Assembly: GCA_025917655.1 (NCBI GenBank)
Contig: CP084613.1
Span: 4,280,001-4,344,000 of the forward strand
Direction of reading: 5' to 3'
DNA: 64,000 nt
Origin: Chlorella sorokiniana
Lineage: Eukaryota > Chlorophyta > Trebouxiophyceae > Chlorellales > Chlorellaceae
Part shown: positions 33,706 to 43,264 of the stretch, piece by piece
Layout of the letters: each line of letters opens with the position of its first letter
Position numbering within the stretch: position 1 is the first letter of the stretch
The notes under the pieces: model-generated
Seen by the model: the letters and a program-made list of their open reading frames with translations, nothing else
Databases searched by the model: none
What the model was told of the DNA's origin: nothing
Translations under genes and position numbers: made by a program

Positions 33706-35857
33706 TCACGGGGTGGATGCCCCTCCTGCAGTCAGCTCTCGTGCCAGCGCCGCGTGCGCCTGCTGCACCGCACCCATGGCTGCCTGCAATGCTGCGTCCC
33801 CCTGCTGCACGCCGACGCTCGCCTGCCCGGCAGCTGCCATTGAGTCGGGCGGTCCCGAGGAGGGCGGCGCCTGCGGGCTCCCAGGCTCTGGGCACTCCTC
33901 GAGCAGCAGCTCACAGGAGGTGGCCAGTGCTTCTGCCGCGGAAGCCAGCTCTCCAGAGTCTTGCGGAGGGTAGGCGGAGGCTGCCACAGCGGGCAGCGGC
34001 GGCGGAACGATCGGGCGTTGGTGTCAGCAGCGGGCCCGCAGAATTGGTGTGCTGCTTGCACGGGCCCAAGAGCAGGCGGGGCTGCTTTCCCAGCCAAAGC
34101 GCTGTGGTAAGTGCAGGACAGCGTGCGCAGCGAGCACAGCAGGCTGCCCACCTGCCAAGTCATCGCACAGCGGCGCCAGCGCCTTCACGTGGTACAACAT
34201 CGATTCCCAGCCCTCCACCGCCTCCGCCGCCAGCCCCTGCCTGCATGGGCGCATGCGGCGGCCACGAAGGCAGCGGCCATTAGCATCAACGAAGGAAGCG
34301 TGGCTGCTCCAGCGGCGGCATGACGCAACCAGGCAGCGTGCGGAGTCTTTTCAAGCGCGGTGCGGTGCGGTTGTCTCGAGAGACAGGGCAAGTGCACCTC
34401 TCGCTCAGCAGCCGCCGCACGACGGCCTTGACCATGCCGACCACCGCACGCAGCAGGCCCAGCGTGGCTCGAGCCACCGGCATGTGCGCCGCTGCAAAGG
34501 CCTCCCGCCAAACCCAAAGTCATCCAGGCTGCCATCCCCCTCCACCTCGCCCGCCGCTGCCGCCGCCGTCCTGTCGGCCGTTGCAGCAGCGTCTCCAGGT
34601 GCTGCCGCCTCCTCTTCCGCTGCCGTCACTGCTTCACCCAGCTCCCGCTCAGCGTCTGCCAGCTGCTTCAACACCTACAACACAAAAAGAGCCAGCAGGG
34701 GAATGCGAGCCTTCCGTGTTGTTTGTTTCCAAAAGGGGAACAGGGCCACAGCGCACTCCCAGCAGCTGCTGCAGCACCCAAATGGCGAGCGGCAGGGGAC
34801 AGGCATCACATCCCACGCATCCAACGCGGCAGCTGGGCTCCAGATGTGTCATTGCGCGCCAGCGCGGCTCTCACCACCCAAGCTGCATTTTCCCCTTGAG
34901 CAGGGCAGCCCGACAGCTTCACGCGTCCACTGCCCAACCCCAGCACTGAACCCCACCAACCCACACGCCCCTCACACACACCGCAAACACACGCCCACCA
35001 CATGCACCCACTCCCAAGCCACCCCAGCCCAGCAGCGAGAGGCGAGCCTCACCAGCGTCAGCGCACGGCCGATGGCGGCGCGGGCATCCAGGGGCGCCCG
35101 CCCTGCCGCCTCCAGCATCTCCAGGCAGAAGCCCGACAGCACCATGAGCTGCGGGCCCCTGGCCCCCCAGCACCGCGCCCCTGCGGCGAGGCCAGCAACA
35201 GCACAGCGGGCGTCGGCGGCAGCGCGGCGGCGGCGGCGGCGGCAGGAAGGAGGTGGGACGCAGCTGCAGGCAGGCGGCATGCATGTGCAGCGCAGAGGGC
35301 GGACGGATGCGCATGGAAACGCATGAGAGCTGGGGTGGCTGCCGGCAGCGGGGTGATGCAGCGGGGTGATGCATCAGGGCACAGGTGCTTGTCTGGTTCC
35401 CAATCCCCACAACATATCAACCCACCCAGCGCTGGTGCAAAAAACCGACCCACCTGATGAGCGAGGAGCAGGCCTCGACCACAGAGGTGGCTGTCTGGTG
35501 CAGGCTGGCGCGAAGCGTGGGCCCGCCGCCCGCCACCGCCAGCCCAGCATACAGCATGCACAGCGCGGCAGCGGCGCGCTGGAAGCCGTTGAGCAGCGCC
35601 ACTGACTCCTCGTCGGTTGGCGGGCTGCCTGCACCGCTCTGGGTGTACAGCAGGCCCATCTTGGCGACCTCCGTGCGTAGCAGGTGCGCCCCCGCCTGCA
35701 CCTGCTGCCGCGTCGGCGGCGGGCAGCTCACGTCGCGGCTGTCTTTCAGCGCGGCCAGCGCCGCCGCTAGCGTTGCCACAGCGTCTTCCGCGGCCTGCCT
35801 GACTGCCTCGCTGGGCGCCTGGGGGCTGCTGCTGCTGCCGTTGCCGCTGCCAGGCAT
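33706..35857 (-). CDS. Helical protein resembling cyclin-D1-binding protein 1 (GCIP/CCNDBP1 family)
   Basis: The ATG at 35857 (context acc-ATG) opens PGSGNGSSSSPQAPSEAV, then TRQQVQAGAHLLRTEVAKMG, ESVALLNGFQRAAAALCMLYAG and ASLHQTATSVVEACSSLI. Later exons give VLSGFCLEMLEAAG...LDARAAIGRALTLV, VLKQLADAERELGEAVTAAEEE, GSLDDFGFGG, EAFAAAHMPVARATLGLLRA, AVEGWESMLYHVKALAPLCDDLA and ATSCELLLEECPEP, ending at 33706. The all-helical content, the DDFGF-type acidic box before a long helix and the central Cys-containing helices are as in CCNDBP1/GCIP-like proteins of animals and plants. Similarity is judged by eye only, and another helical family is possible. The frame slips by one base right after DDFGFGG (34501-34509). 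It lies 36 nt behind the CHCH gene on the same strand. Confidence 0.45.
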
Positions 35858-35893
35858 GGTGCTGATCGAGCGGGATCCGAGCTGGAGAAGGGC

Positions 35894-36231
35894 TCACTGT
35901 TTTTGCGCCGCAGCTGGCTGGGAGCCTGGCTTGGTTTTGCTGCACGCTCGTTGAAAGGCGCTGATCTCCTCCAGGCACTTCATGAGCAAGGAGGGTGGCA
36001 ATGGTTCGGAGCGCCACAAGGGGGCAGGGCAGGAGGCGGCGACGGCGGTGAAGGCCGACATCGGAGTCCAAACCCACCTTTTCGCGGTCTCCCTTGTTCT
36101 CTTTGAGGCACTTTTGCAGTGCAGCCACGTCACAAGGCGAAAGCTGCTGCAAAGCGTCCGCCTGCAATTATAGCGACGGGCACATATCTGTTTAGCTTAC
36201 TGCTGGACCACCTAGAGCTACTCATCGCCAT
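35894..36231 (-). CDS. Small CHCH-type (twin Cys-x(n)-Cys) protein
   Basis: Two clear exons (36163-36078 and 35977-35894) join by GT-AG to ADALQQLSPCDVAALQKCLKEN, then KGDREKCLEEISAFQRACSK and an Ala/Gln tail. This is a helical hairpin with paired cysteines (CDVAALQKC and CLEEISAFQRAC), as in mitochondrial intermembrane-space CHCH proteins. Such proteins are imported and oxidised by the Mia40 relay and include respiratory-chain assembly factors. Pair spacings are 7 and 10 residues rather than the classic 9. The first exon is not resolved. The ATG at 36231 (AMSSSRW) is the best candidate, but none of the visible donors joins in phase, perhaps owing to a lost base. The two exons and the 36-nt spacer to the next start at 35857 contain no ATG, so the pair may share one mRNA. 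Confidence 0.6.
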
Positions 36232-36247
36232 GTCGATGAAATGAAGT

Positions 36248-36271
36248 AGGAAACAAGAGCTCTTGTTTCCT
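36248..36271. promoter_or_regulatory. 24-bp perfect palindrome in a divergent promoter
   Basis: Half-site aggaaacaagag is followed directly by its exact reverse complement. It lies 17 nt upstream of the candidate CHCH start (36231, -) and 279 nt upstream of the HD-domain start (36550, +). It could be a dimeric transcription-factor site or a hairpin in the 5' UTR. Confidence 0.85.
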
Positions 36272-36518
36272 CAAACAACCACACTCACGGGGATGTTGTT
36301 CATTTCCTGGCAAAGGTGGAAGTTTCTGGCCGCCTCGTTGTCACTACGGCTGAAACTAGAATCAAAGTTGCTTTATTCAGCGAGGGCGACCGAGAACCCA
36401 GAGCATGCATTGCAGCACAGGTTGTGTCCTGCAGTTGGGCTTCCCCTTGAAGCCACTGGCTTTCAATTCGGTACGTGTAATCGATACCGCTTGATTCACT
36501 ATAGAAGAGTCTCTGCCG

Positions 36519-36533
36519 ACCGATCAGTGATCG
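36519..36533. promoter_or_regulatory. 15-bp palindrome just upstream of the HD-domain gene
   Basis: ccgatca-g-tgatcgg, a perfect inverted repeat around one base, ends 16 nt before the ATG at 36550. Confidence 0.7.
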
Positions 36534-36549
36534 GCAAAAGTGATCTGCA

Positions 36550-37768
36550 ATGACCACCTGCAGCGAGCACAGCCATGCAGCTCGCGTAGAGCTCACTGAA
36601 GCATTTGTCAAAGATCGCATGGCCGGCAACGACAGCTCCCACGACTGGTTTCACATTGAACGCGTGCGCAACCTGACGGCGGCGTTGGCGTCAGCAGAGC
36701 AGCTGACGGTGGGCGGCCTCCCTGCTGTTCTTCCTGCGGCTGGCACACACGGCATCAAACATTGCCTGCCATGGAGGCCTGTTGTAGGAGGAGGAGGCGC
36801 ATCTGGCTGAGCTGGCGGCCCTCACGCATGACGTGGCAGATCACAAGTACAGCGAGCACCCACCTGCTGACCGCGCCGGGCTCCAGCGCTTCCTGGCCGA
36901 CACCTTGCAACTGAGCACAGCGCAGCAGGATCTGATCCTGTTTGTGACAGACAACCTGGGATTCAAGGAGGAGCTGGGCAGGCGCGGGGGCCGGCCGGCA
37001 GCGATGGCGCGGCGGCTGCCAGCGGCGACTGCCTTGGGACTGGCGAGCCGCCGGCCGCTGACCTCCAGCAGCAGCAGCAGCAGCGGCGGCAGCGCCTGCT
37101 GGCTGTGGTGCAGGACGCTGACAGGCTGGACGCGATTGGCGCCGTCGGCATCGCCCGCTGCCTCACGTTTGGCGGGAGGTGGGCCCGCTCCGCATCTCTT
37201 GCTGCCGCCTCCTCCTCTGGGGTCGCCCCACCGACGTCCCCTGCTTTCCTGTGCAAGGCAGAGCTTCCATGCTGCTGTTTGGCCGCTCACAGAGAGCCCA
37301 GCACACAGCGCCAGACCCCTGCCGCCCACTGCTGCCGCCCCACGCAGGTTTCAGCGCGTGCTGCATGACCCTGTGGTGCCGCCGCGTACCGCGCTGACGC
37401 AGCAGCAGTACGCCGACAAGGCGGTGCGCCAAACAACCATGAACCACTTCCACGAGAAGCTGTTCCTGCTCAAGGTACTGGTGGTTGTACTGCTTTGTAG
37501 GGAGTTGCATGGAAGCTGTCGGTACCTGCTCTCCTTGCAGCGGGCAGAGTCCACGCCGCCACCTCAATCGAACCTTCACCCCGCTGCCCCAACCGAATCA
37601 CCCGTGCCCCCATGTCGTGCATCCCACGCTTGCGGCCAACCCCTGCACTCCCGGCCCCCTACAGGACTTGATGCGAACGCCGGCGGGCGGCGGCTGGCGG
37701 AGGCGCGCCACGCCTTCATGCAAGAGTTTGTGGCTCGGTTCCACCAGGAATGGGAGGCGGCGGCGTGA
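36550..37768 (+). CDS. HD-domain metal-dependent phosphohydrolase
   Basis: Soluble HD superfamily hydrolases of this YedJ-like group are thought to act on nucleotides or other phosphate esters. Exon 1 gives VELTEAFVKDRMAGNDSSHDW then FHIERVRNLTAALASAE. Exon 2 gives EEEAHLAELAALTHDVADHKY, FLADTLQLSTAQQDLILFV and LGFKEEL. Later parts give RRQRLLAVVQDADRLDAIGAV, GIARCLTFGGR, QRVLHDPVVPPRTALTQQQY, TTMNHFHEKLFLLK and RRLAEARHAFMQEFVARFHQEW. Metal ligands HD (first helix), THD and the late QDAD are all present. An Ala/Gly/Gln-rich insert with a CAG tract (37068-37085) separates GFKEEL from RRQRLL, and the two sides are in different frames. One base appears missing near 36975-36985, though a small intron is not excluded. 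The substrate is unknown. Confidence 0.85.
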
Positions 37769-38203
37769 CGCCAACAGCGGCAGCCTCGCTGTGGTCGGGA
37801 CCCCTGCCTGTGAGCACCTGCTCGGCGCATTGCGGAGCTGGTTGCAAGCAGTGCGGTGCCGGAAGAAGCATCTGTTCGACGCATACTGAAGCAGGTTGCA
37901 AGCAGGAGGTACTGGAGGAAAGGCAGGGGCAGGAGCAGGCAGGGGCGGCAGGGGCGCAGAGGGCAGGGCAGGTGCATGAAGCAGGGCGCAACGGGCAGCG
38001 CAGAGGCTGTACAGGTGTCAGGGCAGCAAGCAAGGCAAGAGAGTAGATTGGATAGGCGTGTTGCATGGTACAGAGCGCAGCCTTCCGGCACAGACGCAGC
38101 GCTCTACTGGGCTACAGCAGCCCAGCGGCGCAGCGCCGTCTGAACAACTGCGGAGCAGGCAGCAGCTGAAGCCACACCGCTTGACAAGCTGCTGGGAGCA
38201 GCG
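37769..38203. other. Convergent intergenic region with G/A-rich simple sequence
   Basis: 3' flanks of the HD-domain gene (+) and CREG-like gene (-). It includes a loose gcaggggc-type repeat at 37920-37990. No gene seen. Confidence 0.5.
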
Positions 38204-39737
38204 CTAGATGCGCACGGGGCCGTAGCGGCTGAACAGGCGGGCGCCAAAGTAGTCTGCCGGGCGATGTCCTGAGCGCCGCCATACCAATCCAGCAGGCGCA
38301 GCGCGGCCACCTGCAGCTCGTAGCTGCGTGGACAGGAGGGGCGGCAGCAGAAGGCAGGTGGGAAGGGTCAGCAAGACGGTGCCTCTGCTGCGTTCAGAAG
38401 TAGGCAATTGTATCTGTGCGTCGTAGCTGGGAAGGGGTGGCGGCACAGGGCATGTTCAGTGCAGCGTGCAGAGCTGCTTGCTCCTTGTGCATTTTGAAAA
38501 GGGGCTCCTTTTTGGGAGCAGCGGCTGAGCACGCGCCCAACAAGTCATAGAACAAGAGTGCCGCACAAAGTGTGTCTGACGGCCGCTCAGCATGAGGGTG
38601 CAGCAGCCTCACATGCGAAACTCGTGCCCCGACGGCCAGCGCTGCATGTCAGGGTGCCGCGAAAACAGCAGCCACTGCGCCTCCGCCAGGCCCTCTGGCG
38701 GCACAGGCTCCAGCCGGCCTGCAGGGGAGGGAAGGCTGGGGCTGCCGCGCTTGATAGAACCTCGCTAGGCGTCACGCGGCGCCTCCCACCAGCTTCGCAT
38801 GGCTGCAGCATAGCGATGCCGCAGCGCGCGACGCATGCATTCGCCTCACCCCACGCAACTCGCAGCACCAACACGCACTCACACCTTGTTGCGCCGTGCC
38901 CCCAAGACAGGAAGCAAGCGCAACGCAGCGGACCACTGCCACACCAGGGCTCGCACACTGCCCCCCGCCCATCCACCCACCCACCAGACACAGTCAGCTT
39001 GGCACAGGTGGGGTTCTGGGGTCCACCTTGCTGCAGCTGTGCCTCATCTGGGCCTCGCACACCGTCAGGCTGGCGTTGGGGTTGGCGGAAAGGTCCTGAG
39101 CGGTGGCGTCCAAGGCAGTCAGGTAGAAGAGCAGGCGCCCAGTGGGGTGGCACCTGCGGGAGAGCAGAGCCGGCAGGGCAGCTGCGACTGACGGTGAGCG
39201 GGGCGGGCCGGCAGCGCGGCGTGGGGCGGCCCGCGCCACACTGCGCCTGCATGCATACAGGATGGCTAGCGCAAGGGAGACGAGGCAGAGGTGGGTGTAA
39301 AGGAGACGGCACACAGCGGCAGGGAAACAGAGCGGGAGCGCTCGGGACCTGGGGCCATCCGAGTACGACACGGCGTTGCCAAATGGGAGCGGCCCGGCGG
39401 TGCCGTTGCCCAGGTGCTGGCTGGCAGTGCTGACCACGCCCCAGGTGTTCTGATGAACCAACCAGCGGGCCATTTGAGCGTGGTAATTCCTCGGTGGCCT
39501 GCGCCAGAGTGAAGGGGGAGGGTGAGGAGCAGGGTTCAGCACGACTCTTGCAGGCGGGCGCCAGGCGTGTCGGCGCGGGGCGCGGCGCGTGCCACGATGC
39601 AAGATGCCATCCAGCGCGCAATTGATCAAACAATTCGATTGCCTGGGCAAGGAGGGGCAACCCCGTCGTGAGCGGAGGAACCAAACCCAGAGAACGGCGC
39701 CCAGAACCATGTAGGCAACATTTTTGAGGAAACCCAT
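38204..39737 (-). CDS. CREG-like protein (cellular repressor of E1A-stimulated genes fold), secretory or lysosome-like
   Basis: CREG proteins are FMN-binding-fold (flavin reductase split-barrel) glycoproteins without proven catalysis. Exon 1 encodes GFLKNVAYMVLGAVLWVWF, an N-terminal signal anchor or signal peptide. Later exons give MARWLVHQNTWGVVSTASQH, PLPFGNAVSYSDG, CHPTGRLLFYLTALDATAQDL, NASLTVCEAQM, CSKVDP...CAKLTVSG, EGLAEAQWLLFSRHPDMQRW and YELQVAALRLLDWYGGA. These are the N-terminal WGxxST strand, the SVSDG-like turn, the TGxxYFYLTxLD strand, the paired cysteines and the HPxM and IDWFGG blocks of the family. After DWYGGAQDIA the frame slips by one base at 38257-38261. The conserved-looking end ADYFGARLFSRYGPVRI stops at 38204. 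The start is 39737; 39752 is also possible. Confidence 0.86.
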
Positions 39738-39995
39738 GTTTTTATAGGGCAATTACGGCGCAAATGAAAGCCAGAGCGTGGGACAGCCCGAAATAGCAGC
39801 GCCCATGCTGTGCCACTCAGCAGCGCAGCATCACCGCCGCTTCGAGGCGTGCGGACAGTAAGAACCCCATTGTAACCACCACAATTGATTGCTGTTGCAT
39901 TGCCGCCCTCCTTGCTGCGCCTCAACTAGCCCCTTCCTCTTCAGCTGGTTTCAGAAGGACACAGAGCCTGCATCGCGACAGAGTTACAGCATCAA
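39738..39995. promoter_or_regulatory. Divergent promoter region, CREG-like (-) / bL20m (+)
   Basis: 258 bp between opposed starts, lower in GC than the flanking exons. No further gene is seen. Confidence 0.5.
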
Positions 39996-40640
39996 ATGCA
40001 CAGGGACAAGGTTCTCAAGCTAGCAAAGGGGTTTAGGGGACGAGCGAAGAACTGCATACGCATAGCTCGGGAGCGTGTGGAGAAGTCGCTTCAATATGCA
40101 TTTAGGGACCGCAAGGTGGGATGTCGAGGCCAGCGGCGTGCAATGGTGTGCCGGCTCGACCTGCCCCCGCCGCTTGCTGCTGCCCGCGCCGCTATCGCCG
40201 CCGATGCACGCTCCTTGCCTGGCGCCCTCCTTTGCAGGCCAAGAAGCGGGAGATGCGGTCTCTATGGATCACACGCATCACCGCTGGCAGCCGGCAGTAT
40301 GGGGTGAGGCCCTGCACGGCCTCGCCAGCACTGATTGCAGGTGTCGTCTCGCCCTGCGGACAGCTGTACACTCCCTTGGGGGTTTCCGCGGCTGCAGGCG
40401 CCACAGCACCATCCTTGCCGGCCTCCTCCGCAGGTCAAGTACTCTCAGCTGATTCACGGCTTGAAGGAGGAGAACATCCAGGTGAACCGCAAGATGCTGT
40501 CGGAGCTGGCGGCCAGCGAGCCGTACAGCTTCAAGGCGCTCGTCGACCAAGTGCGCTTCATGCAAGGCAGCGGCAGCAGCAGCGCGGCAGCAGGCGGCGG
40601 CGGCAGCAGCCAAGCAGCAGCGGCCGCCGCGCCAAAATAG
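39996..40640 (+). CDS. Mitochondrial large ribosomal subunit protein bL20m
   Basis: bL20 binds 23S-type rRNA early in large-subunit assembly. Three exons (39996-40115, 40239-40303, 40434-40640) join through GT-AG introns. Exon 1 encodes [20 protein letters not shown] then [19 protein letters not shown], exon 2 [22 protein letters not shown], and exon 3 [20 protein letters not shown] then [20 protein letters not shown]. This is the plant mitochondrial form: it starts directly at the rRNA-binding helix without the bacterial N-terminal extension or a cleavable presequence, and it keeps [11 protein letters not shown]. The chloroplast form is normally plastid-encoded. A Gly/Ser/Ala-rich C-terminal tail of about 25 residues ([13 protein letters not shown]) is an unusual addition. 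Confidence 0.95.
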
Positions 40641-40729
40641 GCTGGGGGTGGGCCGGAGGGCCCTGCCTGGCGCTGCACCCCGCCCTTTCCCAGCTGACTC
40701 CCCTCTTGTTGCCACTCCCTGTCTGCCTG

Positions 40730-41487
40730 ATCCCTGCAAGCATTTGTTCGCCCCCGCCGCTCTGTGAGGCGCTCTTACAGCACGCAGTGGCAGCAGGATG
40801 GGTGGCAGGATGGGTGAGATGGGATGATGTACGGCTGGCGTGGGTGGCGCTGCAGGGCCTGCAGCCCGGCAATGGCGGGCTGCGGCCACATGCAAGGTAT
40901 CAACAGGCGAAGCTGGACGGAGGGACGGGCAAGCGGGTGGAAGGTGCAAGGAAGAGGGAACGCTTCAGGTGCAAGGAAGAAAGAACGCTCCAGGTGCAAG
41001 GAAGAAGGAACGCTCCAGGCATGTTCACAGCGAACAAGTGGAAGGTCACAGGGGGCTTTCAGGCATTCAAGGGCATCGAAAGGGTATCAGGGGCGGCTTG
41101 GGCGCGGGGACTGGCACAAAATCCTGCGGCAAGCGCCATCAGGCTGGCTGCCCTTCGGCAAGGCAGCAGGCCGCCGCCGCCGCCGTGTGGAGCAGGGTAC
41201 AGCTTGCAGGCCAGCCCAGCAGGCGGTGGCTACCGAGGGGTGGCGCGGTGCGCGGCGATGGTGCCGCCGCTGAGCAGCGACACTGCAGACATCGCCGCCT
41301 TCTGCGCCACGCTCAGCTGCGGCTGGTGGTGTGCCCCCGCCGCCGCTGGCGCCGCCATCCCCAGGCGGTGCGGGGGCGCGCGGCGAACGGCGGCACGCCC
41401 CAGCGCCACCTTTGGCGGGAGCCGCGCCGGCTGAGAGCGCCCTCTCAGGCGGGCGCTCCGCATCGTGCAGCATCTGCCGGAAGTGAG
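40730..41487 (-). pseudogene. Duplicated 3' fragment of the dynamin-related gene
   Basis: This segment is a diverged direct copy of about 42812-43493, in the same orientation and 2.1 kb away. It covers the last 75 or so codons of the dynamin gene ([20 protein letters not shown] versus [20 protein letters not shown], and the shared [14 protein letters not shown]-type end with its stop) plus about 450 bp of 3' flank. No 5' part of the gene is present, so it cannot encode a functional dynamin. It includes an expanded 25-bp repeat absent from the parent copy. Which copy is ancestral is clear, because only the right-hand one is attached to a full gene. Confidence 0.85.
40943..41017. repeat. 25-bp tandem repeat, 3 copies, inside the duplicated segment
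   Basis: Units 40943-40967, 40968-40992 and 40993-41017 (each beginning ggtgcaaggaag) differ by one to three bases. The parent copy near 43030 has a single related stretch, so the expansion followed the duplication. Confidence 0.9.
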
Positions 41488-41820
41488 CGACCCGCCATTT
41501 CCTACAGACCCTGCAGACCGCAGGCTGCCCCCAAGCTGCCGGTACGCTGTGCCTCCACAATGGTCAAGGTGTTTTGTGAGCGCAATGCGGTACAGGTGTG
41601 GCACGATGGTGGGTTGGGAGCTGGCGGCCTGGTCATGCGCCGCCTGTCCCACCTTACATCAATCGCACCGTGCGCTTCGTGACCGTGCTGCTTCCTGAAA
41701 CCCTGAAACGTCCTGCAACAAGATGACCTGCACGCACATGCCGATAGAAAGTACACCAGAGATTGTACAAATGTTACAAGAAGGGAGCTCAACCCTTTGA
41801 AACACTGCACACAATGCGTC

Positions 41821-42394
41821 TCAGAGCATCCAAATGGCAACAATCACAACAACAGTCATGGCCAGATGGAAGGCCAAGAGCTCAGCGAGGTAGCCGCTAG
41901 GAGTTGGAGCGCTCAGCAGAAGGGCAGCCCCGGCAACAAGCAACGAGGTGCAGATGACCTTCTTTTTGACGGTAGGTGGTCTGGTGATCATAGGGATGAG
42001 TTTCATGTACAACGGTTCATGAGGATCTGGCGGTGTTGCTCGTGCAAACACTTTGACGTCACGACTGCGCGTGCCTGGCAGCGGCGCTCGCGGGGGCGAC
42101 GCGGCGGCCAGCGACCTGGGCAGCAGTGCTCGCCGGGTCGGGGACGGCGCAGCGGATACGGGAAACTTGACTGGCCTCATTCCTGCAAAAGAAGAGAGGG
42201 GGAAAGCAGCTCCACATTGCTACCAGCAAGTGCAGCGTCTGCCTGGCTTGCCTTTCGGCCCGGCAGGCACTACACGAGAATCTAAGAGCAGGACTGAAGT
42301 TGAAAAATGCAACCCGTTCCTTGCCTGTGGGGTTCTCTCGGCCGGAAGCCATCCAGCCCGCCTCAAAAGACAGGCGCATGAGGCCGAAAATCAT
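41821..42394 (-). CDS. Small protein with C-terminal membrane hairpin, possibly organellar, unknown family
   Basis: I join two exons: 42394-42325 (IFGLMRLSFEAGWMASGREN) and 42182-41821. The intron has a GC donor (AG|GCAAGG) and a TTTTGCAG acceptor. The second exon encodes a Pro/Arg/Ser-rich stretch, then PHEPLYMKLIPMITRPPTVK, a first hydrophobic helix VICTSLLVAGAALLLSA and a second, LLAFHLAMTVVVIVAIW, ending at 41821. The length is about 143 residues. If exon 1 is non-coding, translation would start at 42180 with RPVKFPVSAAPSPTRRALLP, which looks like a transit peptide. I do not recognise the family. The motif KLIPMITRPPTVKKK before a TM pair suggests a thylakoid or inner-envelope protein, by inference only. 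Confidence 0.55.
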
Positions 42395-43264
42395 GCTCTT
42401 GAAATTACATAATCGAATATTATCAGGGGACGTGGCTGTGAGCCCGGGCAAGAGCTATAATAGCCATGGCGGGTATGGGCTCAGCGCAGCGCGCCTCGTC
42501 AGCCCTTGGACCCAACTGCCATGCCATTTCTGCCGGGCATGCTTTTCACAATTTTCCCATGCACCCCCTTCAAGGATCCCCTAGCTTTCAAGCCCTTTTC
42601 CATGGACTCGATTGCGCATGCCCTGCCATGTGAGTGAGCATTCTTCCCTGGAGATCGGAACCCCGCCTTTGAGCGTCATGGGATGCTGCCCTGCACGCCC
42701 GGGGTAGCTTCCCCTGCCTTGCTATCCATCACGCCCGTCCCGGGGTCTCTGGAACAGTCATTCTCCGTGAATTTGGAAGCTGTTGGTGGAGAAGATATCG
42801 GAAGGTCTGCCAATCCCTGCAAGCACTTGCTGGCCCCCGCCGCTCTGTGAGGTGCGCTTACAGCACGCCATGGCAGGAGGATGGGGTGGCCGGATGGGTG
42901 AGATGGGATGATGCACGGCTGGCGTGGGTGGCACTGCAGGGCCCGCAGCCCGGCAATGGCGGGCTGCAGCCACATGCAAGGTATCAACAGGCGAAGCTGG
43001 ACGGAGGAATGGGCAAAGCGGGTGGAACGTAAAAGGACGAAGGAACACAGCAGGCATGCTCGCAGCGAACAAGTGGAAGGGTACAGGGGGCTTTCAAGGC
43101 ATTCAAGGGCATAGACAGGGTATCAGTTGCTGCTTGGACGTGGGCATTGTCGCAACATCCTGCAGCAAGCGCAATCAGGCTGGCTGCCCTTCAGCAGGCA
43201 GCAGGCCGCCGCCGCCGCCGTGTGGAGCAGGCTACAGCTTGCAGGCCAGCCCAGCAGGGAGCGG
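42395..43264. other. Dynamin 3' flank and promoter of the small membrane protein
   Basis: The right part (about 42812-43264) is the parent copy of the duplicated segment and probably the dynamin 3' UTR. It includes a minus-strand TGTAA at about 42864-42860. The left part (42395-42800) shows no gene. A minus-strand TATTATAG near 42457-42464 lies about 65 nt upstream of the ATG at 42394. Confidence 0.45.

Noticed and set aside
40121-41434. 437-aa plus-strand ORF covering bL20m introns and the duplicated dynamin fragment
   Set aside because: It runs through defined bL20m introns in another frame and into repeat sequence. No conserved content.
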